Shown here: positions 35,080-44,417 of the stretch, piece by piece
Numbering within the stretch: position 1 is the stretch's first letter
How the letters are laid out: each line of letters starts with the position of its first letter
Origin: Chelonobacter oris
GTDB taxonomy: Bacteria > Pseudomonadota > Gammaproteobacteria > Enterobacterales > Pasteurellaceae
Direction: 5' to 3'
Assembly (NCBI RefSeq): GCF_000772535.1
Contig: NZ_JSUM01000020.1
Span: forward strand, 1-49,581
DNA: 49,581 nt
Position numbers and translations under genes: made by a program
Notes under the pieces: model-generated
What the model was told of the DNA's origin: nothing
The model's database searches: none
The model's input: only the letters and a program-made list of their open reading frames with translations

Positions 35080-35793
35080 ATGAAACCGAAGAAAAGTATG
35101 CAGTTAAGTTCAATCAAAATGCCACAGCTTGCGCTGTTTATCGTCCTATTTTTTGCCTTGATTTTAAGCGCATTATATTTTTCGCACCGGCAAAAAGCCT
35201 CGATGGATACCTTGTTGGAAGCGGATTATGATGTTGCGATGAGCAGTGATTCGATCGGGCAGAATAAAACCGCCAAGGCTAATTATTATGCGTTGGTGCT
35301 GTCTTGGTCCCCGGGGTTTTGCCAAAGTTTGCGCAGCGGTAATGCCGGTGCGGTTCCCAAATCGGCTGCCTATCAATGCGGCGGGGCGCAAAAATTCGGC
35401 TGGGTAATTCACGGTTTGTGGCCGCAAAGCGCAACCGCCCGACGGGTGTCGGATCATCCGCGCTTTTGCCTGGGCGACTTGCCGCCGCTCGAAGTGGGTT
35501 TACTGGAGAAATATCTGACCCATTCGCCGAGCCTGAAATTATTGCAGGGCGAATGGGAAAAGCACGGCGCTTGTGCGTTTAGCCACGCTAAAGACTATTT
35601 TGACAAACAACAGGAACTGTTTTTGCAGTTGAAATTGCCGGATTACGAACTGAAAAGAGCGGATCTGTTCAGCTGGTTGCGGAAAAACAATCCGCACTTG
35701 GCGGGAAAATACATGGCGGCGGGGCGTGATGAATTACAGATTTGCTATAGTTTGGAGTGGGACGTCATCAATTGCCCGAAAATCCGTTTTTAA
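35080..35793 (+). CDS. RNase T2-family ribonuclease (RNase I-like), membrane-anchored or secreted
   Basis: 237 residues. Residues 17-35 (QLALFIVLFFALILSALYF) are a signal anchor or uncleaved signal peptide without a clear cleavage site. The catalytic segments are WVIHGLWPQ (His111) and GEWEKHGAC (Glu158, His162), both intact. Conserved cysteines flank them (Cys81, Cys100, Cys130, Cys165). The family cleaves RNA through a 2-prime,3-prime-cyclic phosphate without base preference. The E. coli relative Rna is periplasmic. A periplasmic RNA-scavenging role fits the neighbouring purine and ribose salvage loci, but that link is inference. Confidence 0.88.
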   Translation: MKPKKSMQLSSIKMPQLALFIVLFFALILSALYFSHRQKASMDTLLEADYDVAMSSDSIGQNKTAKANYYALVLSWSPGFCQSLRSGNAGAVPKSAAYQCGGAQKFGWVIHGLWPQSATARRVSDHPRFCLGDLPPLEVGLLEKYLTHSPSLKLLQGEWEKHGACAFSHAKDYFDKQQELFLQLKLPDYELKRADLFSWLRKNNPHLAGKYMAAGRDELQICYSLEWDVINCPKIRF

Positions 35794-36084
35794 CGGAGCG
35801 GTGGCAAGCAAGTGCGGAAGTGTTACGGCAAATTGTCGGAAAGTACTGCAGTTGAAAAAGAAAAGTAATCGTACTGTTAAAAACAGCCTAAGATTTGGCA
35901 GAAAAGTGAATAACAGACTGGCGGGAAAAGGGCTTGGCGTTATAATCGGAACAGACGGAAGGAATCGTTTCAAAGAGTAAAATTTTACATTGTGGTCATA
36001 GATTAAATTGCTATAATCAATGACCAAACAGCATGCTGTAATCGTTTCAGAATTATCATTCACAATTAAACAAGAGGACTTATT
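35794..36084 (+). promoter_or_regulatory. pgk promoter region
   Basis: 291 bases without a convincing gene. TATAAT at 36012-36017 is a perfect -10, with a weak -35 TTGTGG at 35990-35995 (16-base spacing). CTGTAATCGTTTCAG at 36036-36050 is a near-palindrome placed just after the expected transcription start. It resembles a Cra/FruR or LacI-family operator, which would suit a glycolytic operon. AAGAGGA at 36070-36076 is the pgk ribosome site. Confidence 0.5.
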
Positions 36085-37248
36085 ATGTCAGTAATTAAAA
36101 TGACCGACTTGGATTTGGCGGGGAAGCGTGTTCTTATCCGTTCCGACTTAAATGTACCTGTCAAAGACGGTAAAGTCACTTCGGATGCGCGTATCAAGGC
36201 ATCGATTCCGACTATCGAACTGGCACTGAAACAAGGTGCGAAAGTGATGGTGACTTCCCATTTCGGTCGTCCTACGGAAGGCGAGTACAACGCAGAATAT
36301 TCGTTGCAGCCGGTGGTTGATTACTTGAATGAAGCGTTGGACGTGCCGGTTCGTTTGGTAAAAACGTATTTGGATGGGGTTGATGTCGCTCCAAATGAAT
36401 TGGTTGTGCTGGAAAATGTCCGTTTCAATAAAGGCGAAAAGAAAAATGAAGATGCCTTGACGCAAAAATATGCCGCACTTTGCGATGTTTTCGTGATGGA
36501 CGCATTCGGAACCGCACACCGCGCGCAAGGTTCGACCCACGGGGTTGCCAAATTTGCGCCGATTGCCTGTGCCGGCCCGCTGTTGGCGAATGAATTGGAG
36601 GCATTGGGCAAAGCGCTGAAAAATCCGGCTCGTCCGATGGTGGCGATTGTCGGCGGTTCTAAAGTATCAACCAAACTGACCGTGCTGGATTCATTATCCA
36701 AAATTGCCGATCAACTGATTGTCGGCGGCGGTATCTCGAATACATTTGTTGCGGCGCAAGGCTTGAATATCGGGAAATCACTGTATGAGGCGGATCTGAT
36801 TCCGGAAGCGCAACGCTTGATGGAAATCTCCGACATTCCGTTGCCGAGCGATGTGCGTGTTGCGACCGAATTTTCCGAAACGGCGGAAGCCACGATTAAA
36901 TTGGTCACCGACGTTCAGGATGATGAACAAATTCTGGATTTGGGCGATGTCTCCGCCGAAGTACTTGCCGACATTATCCGTAATGCCAAAACCATCTTGT
37001 GGAACGGGCCGGTCGGCGTATTCGAATTCCCGAATTTCCGCAAAGGGACGGAAATCATTGCTAATGCGATTGCCGAAAGTGACGGTTTCTCCATTGCCGG
37101 TGGCGGTGATACGCTGGCGGCAATCGATCTGTTCGGTATTGCGGACAAAATTTCTTACATCTCGACCGGTGGCGGTGCGTTCCTTGAGTTTGTCGAAGGA
37201 AAAGTATTACCGGCCGTCGCTATTCTGGAAGAACGCGCCAAAGCGTAA
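36085..37248 (+). CDS. pgk: Phosphoglycerate kinase
   Basis: 387 residues, full length. [11 protein letters not shown] at the N-terminus, [24 protein letters not shown] and the nucleotide-binding [14 protein letters not shown] with [13 protein letters not shown] are all conserved. It makes ATP and 3-phosphoglycerate from 1,3-bisphosphoglycerate. fbaA follows 71 bases later in the same direction, the common gamma-proteobacterial pair. Confidence 0.97.
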   Translation: MSVIKMTDLDLAGKRVLIRSDLNVPVKDGKVTSDARIKASIPTIELALKQGAKVMVTSHFGRPTEGEYNAEYSLQPVVDYLNEALDVPVRLVKTYLDGVDVAPNELVVLENVRFNKGEKKNEDALTQKYAALCDVFVMDAFGTAHRAQGSTHGVAKFAPIACAGPLLANELEALGKALKNPARPMVAIVGGSKVSTKLTVLDSLSKIADQLIVGGGISNTFVAAQGLNIGKSLYEADLIPEAQRLMEISDIPLPSDVRVATEFSETAEATIKLVTDVQDDEQILDLGDVSAEVLADIIRNAKTILWNGPVGVFEFPNFRKGTEIIANAIAESDGFSIAGGGDTLAAIDLFGIADKISYISTGGGAFLEFVEGKVLPAVAILEERAKA

Positions 37249-37319
37249 TTATTCCCCCGATTTATCAACTTGGGCGGAAGGTAATGCTTTTGCCCGCTAT
37301 TTAAAATAGGAAATTTATC

Positions 37320-38399
37320 ATGTCAAAATTATTAGATATCGTAAAACCCGGCGTGTTGACGGGTGACGACGTTCAAAAAGTCTTTGCTTATGCCAAAGAA
37401 CACGGTTTTGCACTGCCGGCGGTCAATTGTGTCGGTACTGACTCCGTCAATGCGGTATTGGAAACGGCCGCCCGGGTAAAAGCGCCGGTTATTGTACAAT
37501 TTTCTAATGGCGGCGCTCAATTTTATGCCGGTAAAGGTATTAAACCGACCGACGGTTCACGTCCGGACGTGTTAGGTGCGGTAGCCGGGGCAAAACATGT
37601 TCACCAATTGGCGGAACATTACGGCGTGCCGGTGATTCTGCATACCGACCATGCGGCGAAAAAATTACTGCCGTGGATCGACGGCTTGCTTGATGCCGGT
37701 GAAAAACACTTTGCCGAAACCGGTAAACCGCTGTTTTCATCTCACATGATCGATCTTTCCGAAGAACCAATGGAAGAAAATATGGCGATTTGCCGTGAGT
37801 ATTTGGCACGTATGTCAAAAATGGGCATGACCCTTGAAATTGAAATCGGAATTACCGGCGGCGAAGAAGACGGCGTAGATAACTCCGATGTCGATGAATC
37901 TAAATTGTACACCCAACCGGAAGATGTGCTGTACGTTTACGACCAATTAAACCCGGTCAGCCCGCGTTTCACTATTGCTGCGGCGTTTGGTAACGTACAC
38001 GGCGTGTATAAACCGGGCAATGTAAAATTAAAACCGTCTATTCTGGGCGCTTCGCAAGAGTTTGTCTCTAAAGAGCGTAACTTGCCGGCGAAATCATTGG
38101 ATTTCGTTTTCCACGGCGGTTCCGGTTCTTCAACCGAAGAAATTCGTGAAGCGATCAGTTACGGTGCGATCAAAATGAATATCGACACCGACACCCAATG
38201 GGCGGCTTGGGAAGGCATTTTGAACTTCTACAAAGCCAATGAAGCTTATCTGCAAGGTCAGTTGGGCAATCCTGAAGGCGCCGATGCCCCAAACAAAAAA
38301 TTCTACGATCCGCGTGTTTGGCTGCGTAAATCGGAAGAGTCCATGTCCAAACGTTTGGAAAAATCGTTTGATGACCTAAACTGCCGTGATGTACTGTAA
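37320..38399 (+). CDS. fbaA: Class II fructose-bisphosphate aldolase
   Basis: 359 residues. The zinc-binding HTDHAAKKLLPW, acidic ITGGEEDGVDNSDVD, FGNVHGVYKPGNVKLKPSIL and VFHGGSGSSTEEIREAISYG are diagnostic for class IIA aldolase. It splits fructose 1,6-bisphosphate to dihydroxyacetone phosphate and glyceraldehyde 3-phosphate. Second gene of the pgk-fbaA unit, followed by a strong terminator. Confidence 0.97.
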   Translation: MSKLLDIVKPGVLTGDDVQKVFAYAKEHGFALPAVNCVGTDSVNAVLETAARVKAPVIVQFSNGGAQFYAGKGIKPTDGSRPDVLGAVAGAKHVHQLAEHYGVPVILHTDHAAKKLLPWIDGLLDAGEKHFAETGKPLFSSHMIDLSEEPMEENMAICREYLARMSKMGMTLEIEIGITGGEEDGVDNSDVDESKLYTQPEDVLYVYDQLNPVSPRFTIAAAFGNVHGVYKPGNVKLKPSILGASQEFVSKERNLPAKSLDFVFHGGSGSSTEEIREAISYGAIKMNIDTDTQWAAWEGILNFYKANEAYLQGQLGNPEGADAPNKKFYDPRVWLRKSEESMSKRLEKSFDDLNCRDVL

Positions 38400-38427
38400 T
38401 CACTGACCGCACTTTTAAGTGTCAACA

Positions 38428-38455
38428 AAAAAGCACCGCTGAGTCGGTGCTTTTT
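38428..38455 (+). terminator. Terminator after fbaA
   Basis: AAAAAGCACCG pairs with CGGTGCTTTTT around a six-base loop, with T-rich sequence after it. It can also stop cpxA transcription arriving from the other strand. Confidence 0.9.
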
Positions 38456-38512
38456 ATTGTTGTTGAATATGACTGAAATATAAAGCAAAGTGCGGTTATA
38501 TTGCAAGTGTTG

Positions 38513-39946
38513 TTACACCTCAAGCCACAGCGGAAGCGTAATCGTCACCCGTAAGCCGCCCAGCGGGCTTTTGCTGGCGGTGACGGTGCCTTTATGTTGT
38601 TCGACGGCATTGGCAACAATTGATAATCCCAATCCGGTACCGCCGGTCGTGCGGGCTCTGGCCTGATCGGTACGGTAGAACGGGCGGAAGATTTGTTGAT
38701 ATTCATGTGCCGCAACCCCTTCGCCGTTGTCATCGACAATAATTTCCAGCGTGTTATTGTTAAGAATAGTGCAATTCAACTGTACTTTGTCGCGCGCATA
38801 TTTAAATGCGTTGCGGATAATGTTTTCCAGTGCACTGGCCAGAGCATCTTCGTTACCGTTGATAAAGTAATCCTGCGGGTTTTTGATGTTTTGGATAAAG
38901 CTGAATTCAAAATGGCGCTCACGGCTTTCAAATTTAGCATCTTCTACGACATCTTCCCAAATAAACGGCAGATTGAATACTTCGCGATTGATATGAGAGT
39001 TCATGTGTTGCCGTGAAAGCGAAAGCAGTTGATTTAACATTTTCTCCATACGTTCGGTTTCGGTGCTGATCCGCGTCAGTTCGCTGCTTTCGCCTTGGCG
39101 GCGGCGTAACAATGAGGTCGCCAATTGTAAGCGGGTCAGCGGGGTGCGCAGTTCATGAGAGACGTCGAGCAATAAGCGTTGTTGCGAGCTGATCATATCT
39201 TCCAATGATGTCACCATCTGGTTGAAACTTTTACCCACTTCGCGCAGTTCCAATGAGCCTTGTTTCTCCAGAATCGGATTGACCGACAAATTTCCGGTGG
39301 AAATGGCGTTGGCGGCGCTGCGCAGTTCTTTGATCGGCTGAGTCAGGCTGAAAATCAATCCGAGCAGCAATGGTGTACTGGTCGTCATCAGCAAAAACAG
39401 CATGATTAACGGGTGATCGAAGAAGAAATTGATGAACTCCCGTTGTGGATCCACTGATTCAATAAAATACAGCAGATACGGTTCACTGTCTGAAAACGGA
39501 TAGGGTGAAATGAACGGGCCGACAATATCCTGATTGTAAAACCGGCGTTTTTGCGGTGACAGCGGATTATTCGAACGGTTGACAAATTCGTATAATTGAC
39601 TGCTTTCATTATAATTCAGCGGGCCAATCACTTTATTATAGTCGTTCGGATCGACCAACACCGGTTTTTTGGACAACAGCATGATGTCGTGTTTATCAAT
39701 GGATTGCTTGTCGTCCTGATATTGTAGATCGTGCAGCAGGTTGCTTTTGGTCAGTTTGATGACTTCAAACTGATACAGATTGACTTCGTCGCCGGATAAT
39801 TCGGTGTAATTGCGCGCATCCATGGTGGGAATAAAAAAAGCAAACCCCATCAAGACGAAAAATGCCACCCAAATCAGCCAGAATAAAAAGAAGATTTGGA
39901 CATTGATGGAATTCAGCAGGCGAAGCGATCTGCGCAATAGTTTCAT
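38513..39946 (-). CDS. cpxA: Envelope-stress sensor histidine kinase CpxA
   Basis: 477 residues from the ATG at 39946; a longer in-frame start at 39976 exists, but neither has a good ribosome site. Two membrane helices flank a periplasmic domain of about 140 residues, then HAMP and the kinase core. The phosphoacceptor is LLDVSHELRTPLTRLQLA (His264), the N-box LENIIRNAFKYA, and the ATP lid VDDNGEGV with GGTGLGLSIVANAVE. It senses misfolded envelope proteins and phosphorylates CpxR. The periplasmic domain is typical in length but divergent from E. coli. The gap after cpxR is 73 bases. No cpxP-like gene lies nearby. Confidence 0.88.
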   Translation of the reverse strand: MKLLRRSLRLLNSINVQIFFLFWLIWVAFFVLMGFAFFIPTMDARNYTELSGDEVNLYQFEVIKLTKSNLLHDLQYQDDKQSIDKHDIMLLSKKPVLVDPNDYNKVIGPLNYNESSQLYEFVNRSNNPLSPQKRRFYNQDIVGPFISPYPFSDSEPYLLYFIESVDPQREFINFFFDHPLIMLFLLMTTSTPLLLGLIFSLTQPIKELRSAANAISTGNLSVNPILEKQGSLELREVGKSFNQMVTSLEDMISSQQRLLLDVSHELRTPLTRLQLATSLLRRRQGESSELTRISTETERMEKMLNQLLSLSRQHMNSHINREVFNLPFIWEDVVEDAKFESRERHFEFSFIQNIKNPQDYFINGNEDALASALENIIRNAFKYARDKVQLNCTILNNNTLEIIVDDNGEGVAAHEYQQIFRPFYRTDQARARTTGGTGLGLSIVANAVEQHKGTVTASKSPLGGLRVTITLPLWLEV

Positions 39947-40019
39947 GATATGCCATTTAGCAAGAAGAAAAGACAAGCGTGCCGTATCGGCACGCTATTA
40001 TTCTTTTGCCGTTGATTCA

Positions 40020-40733
40020 TTATTTTTCAGTGACCAACAGATAACCTCTACCGCGCAGGGTTTTAAACCACGGCAAATTGTCTGTGCGTTCCGGTAATTT
40101 TTTACGTAAATTTGAAATATGCATGTCTATTGCACGGTCGAACGGGGTCAGCCGTTTGCCTAAAATTTCGAGACTGAGCAATTCACGCGACAAAATTTGT
40201 CCCGGATGTTTGACCAGAATTTGTAACAAAGCAAATTCTGTGCCGGTTAAGTCCAGATCTTGATCGTTGTACAGTGCCTGCTGTCTGCCCGGATGCAAGG
40301 TGATGCCGCCGAAATCCAATTGCTTGTTATCGTCTTTGTCATGGCTGCTGATTGTGCCCAGCGAGGCGGTTTGATTGCCGGTACGGCGCAAAATTGCCTT
40401 GATACGGGCGACTAATTCGCGATCATTGAAAGGTTTTGCCAAATAATCGTCTGCGCCCAGTTCGAGCCCCAACACGCGATCAATGTCATCACCGCGCGCA
40501 GTCAGCATTAATACCGGAGTAGAAAAACTTTTTCTGAGTTGTTTAAGTGTTTCAATTCCGTTCAGAATCGGCATCATTACATCAAGCAAGACGATATCAT
40601 GGCTAAAGTTCAGTAATTTAAGGGCTTCTTCGCCGTTATAAGCCTGTTCGACTTCGAATCCCTCAATTTTTAATACTTCGGACAAGAGTTCCGTCAATTC
40701 AACATCATCGTCAACAAGTAATATTTTTGACAT
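40020..40733 (-). CDS. cpxR: Response regulator CpxR
   Basis: 237 residues, OmpR family. Receiver domain with phosphoacceptor Asp51 in VLLDVMMPILNG and Lys in YLAKPFNDRELVARIKA, then a winged-helix domain ending DMHISNLRKKLPERTDNLPW and RGRGYLL, which is CpxR-like. It activates envelope folding and protease genes. First gene of cpxRA. I found no good GTAAA-N5-GTAAA Cpx box upstream, so autoregulation is not evident from sequence. Confidence 0.93.
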   Translation of the reverse strand: MSKILLVDDDVELTELLSEVLKIEGFEVEQAYNGEEALKLLNFSHDIVLLDVMMPILNGIETLKQLRKSFSTPVLMLTARGDDIDRVLGLELGADDYLAKPFNDRELVARIKAILRRTGNQTASLGTISSHDKDDNKQLDFGGITLHPGRQQALYNDQDLDLTGTEFALLQILVKHPGQILSRELLSLEILGKRLTPFDRAIDMHISNLRKKLPERTDNLPWFKTLRGRGYLLVTEK

Positions 40734-40819
40734 GAAATAGTTTCCTTTGATTTATCATTATTAGTAATAGGGTGCATTAATGTATTTTGGACAGGTAAGA
40801 TACATGAAAGTTCATACCA

Positions 40820-41488
40820 TTAACTTGAGGTAAAACAAAATTTTTGCAAAATTTCTACAGTAAATTGCTTTCTTAAGTAAAATCCTAGTGGTAATGTCTT
40901 GATCGGCTGTCCTTGTTGCCCGTTTGCACTTGTCCGCTCCCTTTTATTTGCGCCTTTCGGACGTAATTGCAGCACTTCGCCGATAGAGGCATTGATATTA
41001 TGAATTTCCCCCATGACGATCAAATCCATCAGTTCTTCCCAATCCCGTGCCAAGCGAGCTTCTTGCTCCGGCGTGGGTTGCCATAAAATCGGCATACCGA
41101 TCCGTCTTGCCGATAACGGAATTGTTCTTTCCCCTTCGACGGGAATCCATAATACTTTTTGCAGTTTATGTCGGACATGGCTGTTTTGCCAGATAACACC
41201 GCTGTTTTGTGTCAACGGCGCCAGACTGACAAACGTTGTTTCCAACGGATAACCGTGGCGGTTGACCGGAATGGTTTTCAGCTCGATACCGATATCGGCA
41301 AAATCTTGCTGCGCTTTACTGCCGGCTTCGGCGCCAAGTGCGGTTTCCAATAACATACCGACCCAGCCTTTATTGCGTTTTAAGTTTTCAGGCACATTCA
41401 GGTTGTGTTCCGCTGCAATTTCCGCGATGCTCAAACCCGCTAGACGGCGGGCGCGTTGCAGCAATTGGCTTTCGGATTGCGGGCTCAT
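40820..41488 (-). CDS. mutH: DNA mismatch repair endonuclease MutH
   Basis: 222 residues from the ATG at 41488; an in-frame ATG 16 codons upstream adds no family sequence. Catalytic residues by spacing are Asp62, Glu69 and Lys71 in [14 protein letters not shown], matching the D-x6-ExK pattern of E. coli MutH; Glu56 lies in [10 protein letters not shown]. It nicks the unmethylated GATC strand when activated by MutS-MutL. It implies Dam methylation in this organism. Divergent from rppH, as in E. coli, but with a 667-base spacer that is unusually long. Confidence 0.93.
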   Translation of the reverse strand: MSPQSESQLLQRARRLAGLSIAEIAAEHNLNVPENLKRNKGWVGMLLETALGAEAGSKAQQDFADIGIELKTIPVNRHGYPLETTFVSLAPLTQNSGVIWQNSHVRHKLQKVLWIPVEGERTIPLSARRIGMPILWQPTPEQEARLARDWEELMDLIVMGEIHNINASIGEVLQLRPKGANKRERTSANGQQGQPIKTLPLGFYLRKQFTVEILQKFCFTSS

Positions 41489-41727
41489 CGGTATCTTGTT
41501 CCGTCTTGGTGGTAGGGTTCGCCATTGTAACGGCAACTTGTCGGTACGGCAAGTCTGCTCAGGTGAGATGCGGCTGTCTAAAAATTATACTCGTCCGATT
41601 CTCTTGATTCATATCGCAGGATGATTTGTGTGAATAAATCGTATTTATTTGATTTATCAAGAAAAATGGAAAACATTTAATATGCGTTCGGCGATAAAAA
41701 ACGGTAATACCGCATTCAGCCACAATG

Positions 41728-41736
41728 TTATCCACA
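41728..41736 (+). promoter_or_regulatory. DnaA box, perfect consensus
   Basis: TTATCCACA, the high-affinity DnaA consensus. Same orientation as the box at 41986. Confidence 0.6.
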
Positions 41737-41985
41737 GAAAATCTGAATAACTTTGTTTGAACGGGGAAAAACGGATTATGCGGTGTCGCATGGAAGGATT
41801 GTCTATAAACTGAATTAAAAATGCTTTTTTTATCGTCAGCGAAAACGGCATCTTATCTTGTGCGGGCAGAAAATCGCCGAAATACCCTGCTTTCTTGCAG
41901 ATCATTGTGGCGCATAGTCGTTATGCCTGTTCGGACGGTATGGCATTTTTTTCAGCAACAATACTTCCAGTGATTACACACAGAG

Positions 41986-41994
41986 TTATCCACA
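41986..41994 (+). promoter_or_regulatory. DnaA box, perfect consensus
   Basis: TTATCCACA within CAGAGTTATCCACAG, 162 bases before the rppH start; the flanks equal those of E. coli oriC box R4. Confidence 0.6.
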
Positions 41995-42155
41995 GCCGGT
42001 AAGAATATATCGAATGTTTGTCGGCATACCCATAAAGTGCCGAAGAAATCGGCTATTTCTCAACGCTGGTTGATGGTTGTGGTTGTATCACTTTCGATAT
42101 TATGAAACAATCAACCACATTTCAGAGTTCAAAAGATGATTTAAGAGGATCGATA

Positions 42156-42785
42156 GTGATCGATTTCGATGGTTACCGGCCAAATGTTGGGATTATCATT
42201 TGTAACCCACAAGGGCAGGTCTTATGGGCCAAGCGCTGCGGGCAAAATTCATGGCAGTTTCCGCAAGGCGGTATTAATCAGGGCGAAACGCCTGAACAGG
42301 CGATGTATCGCGAACTGTTCGAAGAGGTCGGCTTGAGTCGGCAAGACGTCAAAATTCTGTCGGTCTCAAAAGGCTGGCTGCGTTACAAATTGCCGAAACG
42401 CTTGGTACGTAATGACGGCAATCCGGTCTGTATCGGGCAAAAGCAGCGTTGGTTTCTGTTAATGTTAGTAAGCGATGAGAAAAACATCAATATGCAGGCG
42501 ACGCAAGCACCGGAGTTTGACGGTTGGCGCTGGGTCAGTTATTGGTATCCGGTCAGGCAGGTTATCGCCTTCAAGCGTGAAGTCTATCGCCGCGTGATGA
42601 AAGAGTTTTCCGTTATCATGGTTGCGTTGCCGGACAGTACAAGTGCGGTTGCGACAAAATCTAAAGAAATATCGAAAGGCGAAAGCGAACGTTACTCACC
42701 GTCACGCGGTAAGAAACCTTTCCGCCCTTACCGCAAACAGGACAAAAGAGCGGTTCAAAACAATAAAGGGGAAAAACGCAGATGA
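42156..42785 (+). CDS. rppH: RNA pyrophosphohydrolase RppH
   Basis: 209 residues from a GTG at 42156. This start is chosen because AGAGGA lies six bases upstream and the protein then begins with the family sequence [16 protein letters not shown]; an ATG 18 codons earlier would add non-conserved residues. The Nudix box is [20 protein letters not shown]. It removes pyrophosphate from the 5-prime end of triphosphorylated mRNA and starts RNase E decay. The C-terminal tail after residue 160 is long, basic and likely disordered ([16 protein letters not shown]); it contains a USS encoding SAV. The stop overlaps the next gene by four bases. Confidence 0.93.
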   Translation: MIDFDGYRPNVGIIICNPQGQVLWAKRCGQNSWQFPQGGINQGETPEQAMYRELFEEVGLSRQDVKILSVSKGWLRYKLPKRLVRNDGNPVCIGQKQRWFLLMLVSDEKNINMQATQAPEFDGWRWVSYWYPVRQVIAFKREVYRRVMKEFSVIMVALPDSTSAVATKSKEISKGESERYSPSRGKKPFRPYRKQDKRAVQNNKGEKRR

Positions 42786-43573
42786 TCTTGTTTGCCGTCT
42801 ATTGTCTTTTAACCGGCGCATTGGCCGGTTTTCTTGCCGGTCTGTTCGGCATCGGCGGCGGTTTGGTGATTGTGCCGGTGTTGGTGCATCTGTTGCCGCA
42901 AATCGGTATTCCCGAACCGTTATTGATGAATGTGGCGTTGGGAACTTCGTTTGCCACCATTGTGATTACCGCATTTTCCTCCGCTCAACGCCATCATAAA
43001 CTGGGCAATGTTGATTGGCAGGCGTCGAAATATTTGATTCCGTCTTTAATGATTTCAGTCTTTATTGCCGGTTTGTTCATCAGTTTTCTGCCGAAATCGA
43101 TCACCAGTAAATTGTTTGCTTTTATGGTGTTGTATCTGGCAATCAAAATGCTGCTGTCGATCAAACATAAAACCGGTAATCGAGCTTTAACCGCTAAACA
43201 AGGTATTGTCGGCGGTGTGCTGATCGGTGCGGTGTCCAGCTTTGCCGGTATTGCCGGCGGTGCATTTATCGTCCCTTTCTTGAATGCCAGAGGACTGGAA
43301 ATGAAACGGGCAATCGGCACTTCTTCGTTTTGCGGTATGTTGTTGGGGCTGTCCGGCATGATCAGTTTTGTCGTCAGCGGCCTGAATATTGCCGATCTGC
43401 CGCCTTATTCACTGGGCTATGTTTATTTGCCGGCGGTGCTGCTGATTACATTGGTTTCGTTCTTTACTTCAAAATTCGGTGCGACGCTGACAACCAAACT
43501 GCCGGTATCGACGCTGAAAAAAGCGTTTGCGGTCTGGCTGTGTCTGGTTGCAATCAAAATGTTGCTCGGTTAA
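42782..43573 (+). CDS. TauE/SafE-family membrane exporter (YfcA-like)
   Basis: 263 residues with eight predicted membrane helices. The family repeat is visible twice: [20 protein letters not shown] near the start and [20 protein letters not shown] in the middle. Members export sulfite, sulfoacetate or related organic anions; the substrate here is unknown. Its ATG overlaps the rppH stop (ATGA). In E. coli the slot between rppH and lgt is held by ptsP, so this is a lineage-specific replacement. Confidence 0.85.
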   Translation: MILFAVYCLLTGALAGFLAGLFGIGGGLVIVPVLVHLLPQIGIPEPLLMNVALGTSFATIVITAFSSAQRHHKLGNVDWQASKYLIPSLMISVFIAGLFISFLPKSITSKLFAFMVLYLAIKMLLSIKHKTGNRALTAKQGIVGGVLIGAVSSFAGIAGGAFIVPFLNARGLEMKRAIGTSSFCGMLLGLSGMISFVVSGLNIADLPPYSLGYVYLPAVLLITLVSFFTSKFGATLTTKLPVSTLKKAFAVWLCLVAIKMLLG

Positions 43574-43594
43574 CGGATTATTATCAAGGGCGTT

Positions 43595-44404
43595 ATGAAT
43601 TCCTATCTTACTTTTCCGGAAATTGATCCGGTCATTTTCCAGATTGGGCCGGTCGGCTTGCGCTGGTACGGGTTGATGTATTTAATCGGGTTTATGTTTG
43701 CCCGCTGGCTGGCGGTGAAACGCGCTCGACAGGCGAACAGCGGCTGGACGGTGGATCAAGTCGATTCGTTGTTGTTTAACGGTTTTCTCGGCGTTTTTCT
43801 GGGCGGCAGGATCGGTTATGTGTTGTTTTATCAATTTGACCGTTTTATGCAGGATCCGCTCTACCTGTTCCGTATTCTGGACGGCGGCATGTCGTTTCAC
43901 GGCGGCTTAATCGGCGTGATTTTATCGATGATTATTACCGCTCGGCTACAAAAGCGCTCGTTTTGGGTCACGGCCGACTTTGTTGCGCCGCTGATTCCGT
44001 TCGGGCTGGGCATGGGACGGATCGGTAATTTTATTAATGATGAACTTTGGGGACGGGTAACCGATGTTCCATGGGCGGTTTTATTTCCTTCCGGCGGTTA
44101 TCTGCCGCGTCATCCGTCGCAGTTGTACGAAGCGTTTCTGGAGGGAGTCGTCTTATTCTTTATTTTGAACGGGTTTATCCGTAAGCCGCGTCCGGCAGGT
44201 TCGGTAGCGGGATTATTTCTGACTTTTTACGGGCTTTTCCGTTTTATTGTCGAATTTTTCCGTGAGCCGGACGAGCATTTGGGGCTGTTCTTGGGGCAAC
44301 AGATTTCAATGGGGCAAATCTTATCCGCACCAATGATCCTTATCGGCTTGTCAATGGTATTTTGGGCTTATCGGCGTGCTGCAAAAATGCAAAGTGCGGT
44401 CTAA
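43595..44404 (+). CDS. lgt: Prolipoprotein diacylglyceryl transferase
   Basis: 269 residues and seven membrane helices. The active-site segments are [12 protein letters not shown] (catalytic His region) and [17 protein letters not shown], the Lgt signature. [13 protein letters not shown] follows. It transfers diacylglycerol from phosphatidylglycerol to the lipobox cysteine of prolipoproteins, an essential envelope step. A full USS lies in the last codons (44391-44399). It ends 13 bases before thyA. Confidence 0.95.
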   Translation: MNSYLTFPEIDPVIFQIGPVGLRWYGLMYLIGFMFARWLAVKRARQANSGWTVDQVDSLLFNGFLGVFLGGRIGYVLFYQFDRFMQDPLYLFRILDGGMSFHGGLIGVILSMIITARLQKRSFWVTADFVAPLIPFGLGMGRIGNFINDELWGRVTDVPWAVLFPSGGYLPRHPSQLYEAFLEGVVLFFILNGFIRKPRPAGSVAGLFLTFYGLFRFIVEFFREPDEHLGLFLGQQISMGQILSAPMILIGLSMVFWAYRRAAKMQSAV

Positions 44405-44417
44405 AGGGGGGGAAGCT

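Larger units (their letters stand above)
41489..42155. other. Gene-poor mutH-rppH spacer with DnaA boxes
   Basis: 667 bases between divergent genes. Two perfect DnaA boxes TTATCCACA occur at 41728-41736 and 41986-41994, and a one-mismatch box TGTGAATAA (reverse sense) at 41629-41637. The second box sits in CAGAGTTATCCACAG, the same context as the R4 box of E. coli oriC. One ORF of 82 codons (41657-41905, minus strand) has no ribosome site and no recognisable family; I do not call it a gene. GATC sites are few. Promoters for mutH and rppH must lie here. Confidence 0.55.

Noticed and set aside
41657-41905. 82-codon ORF in the mutH-rppH spacer
   Set aside because: No Shine-Dalgarno, no recognised family, and it overlaps a DnaA box; an AT-rich spacer of this size can hold such a frame by chance.
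41489-42155. Chromosomal replication origin
   Set aside because: DnaA boxes are present, but there are few GATC sites, no clear 13-mer unwinding repeats and no mnmG/gidA or other origin-linked gene nearby.
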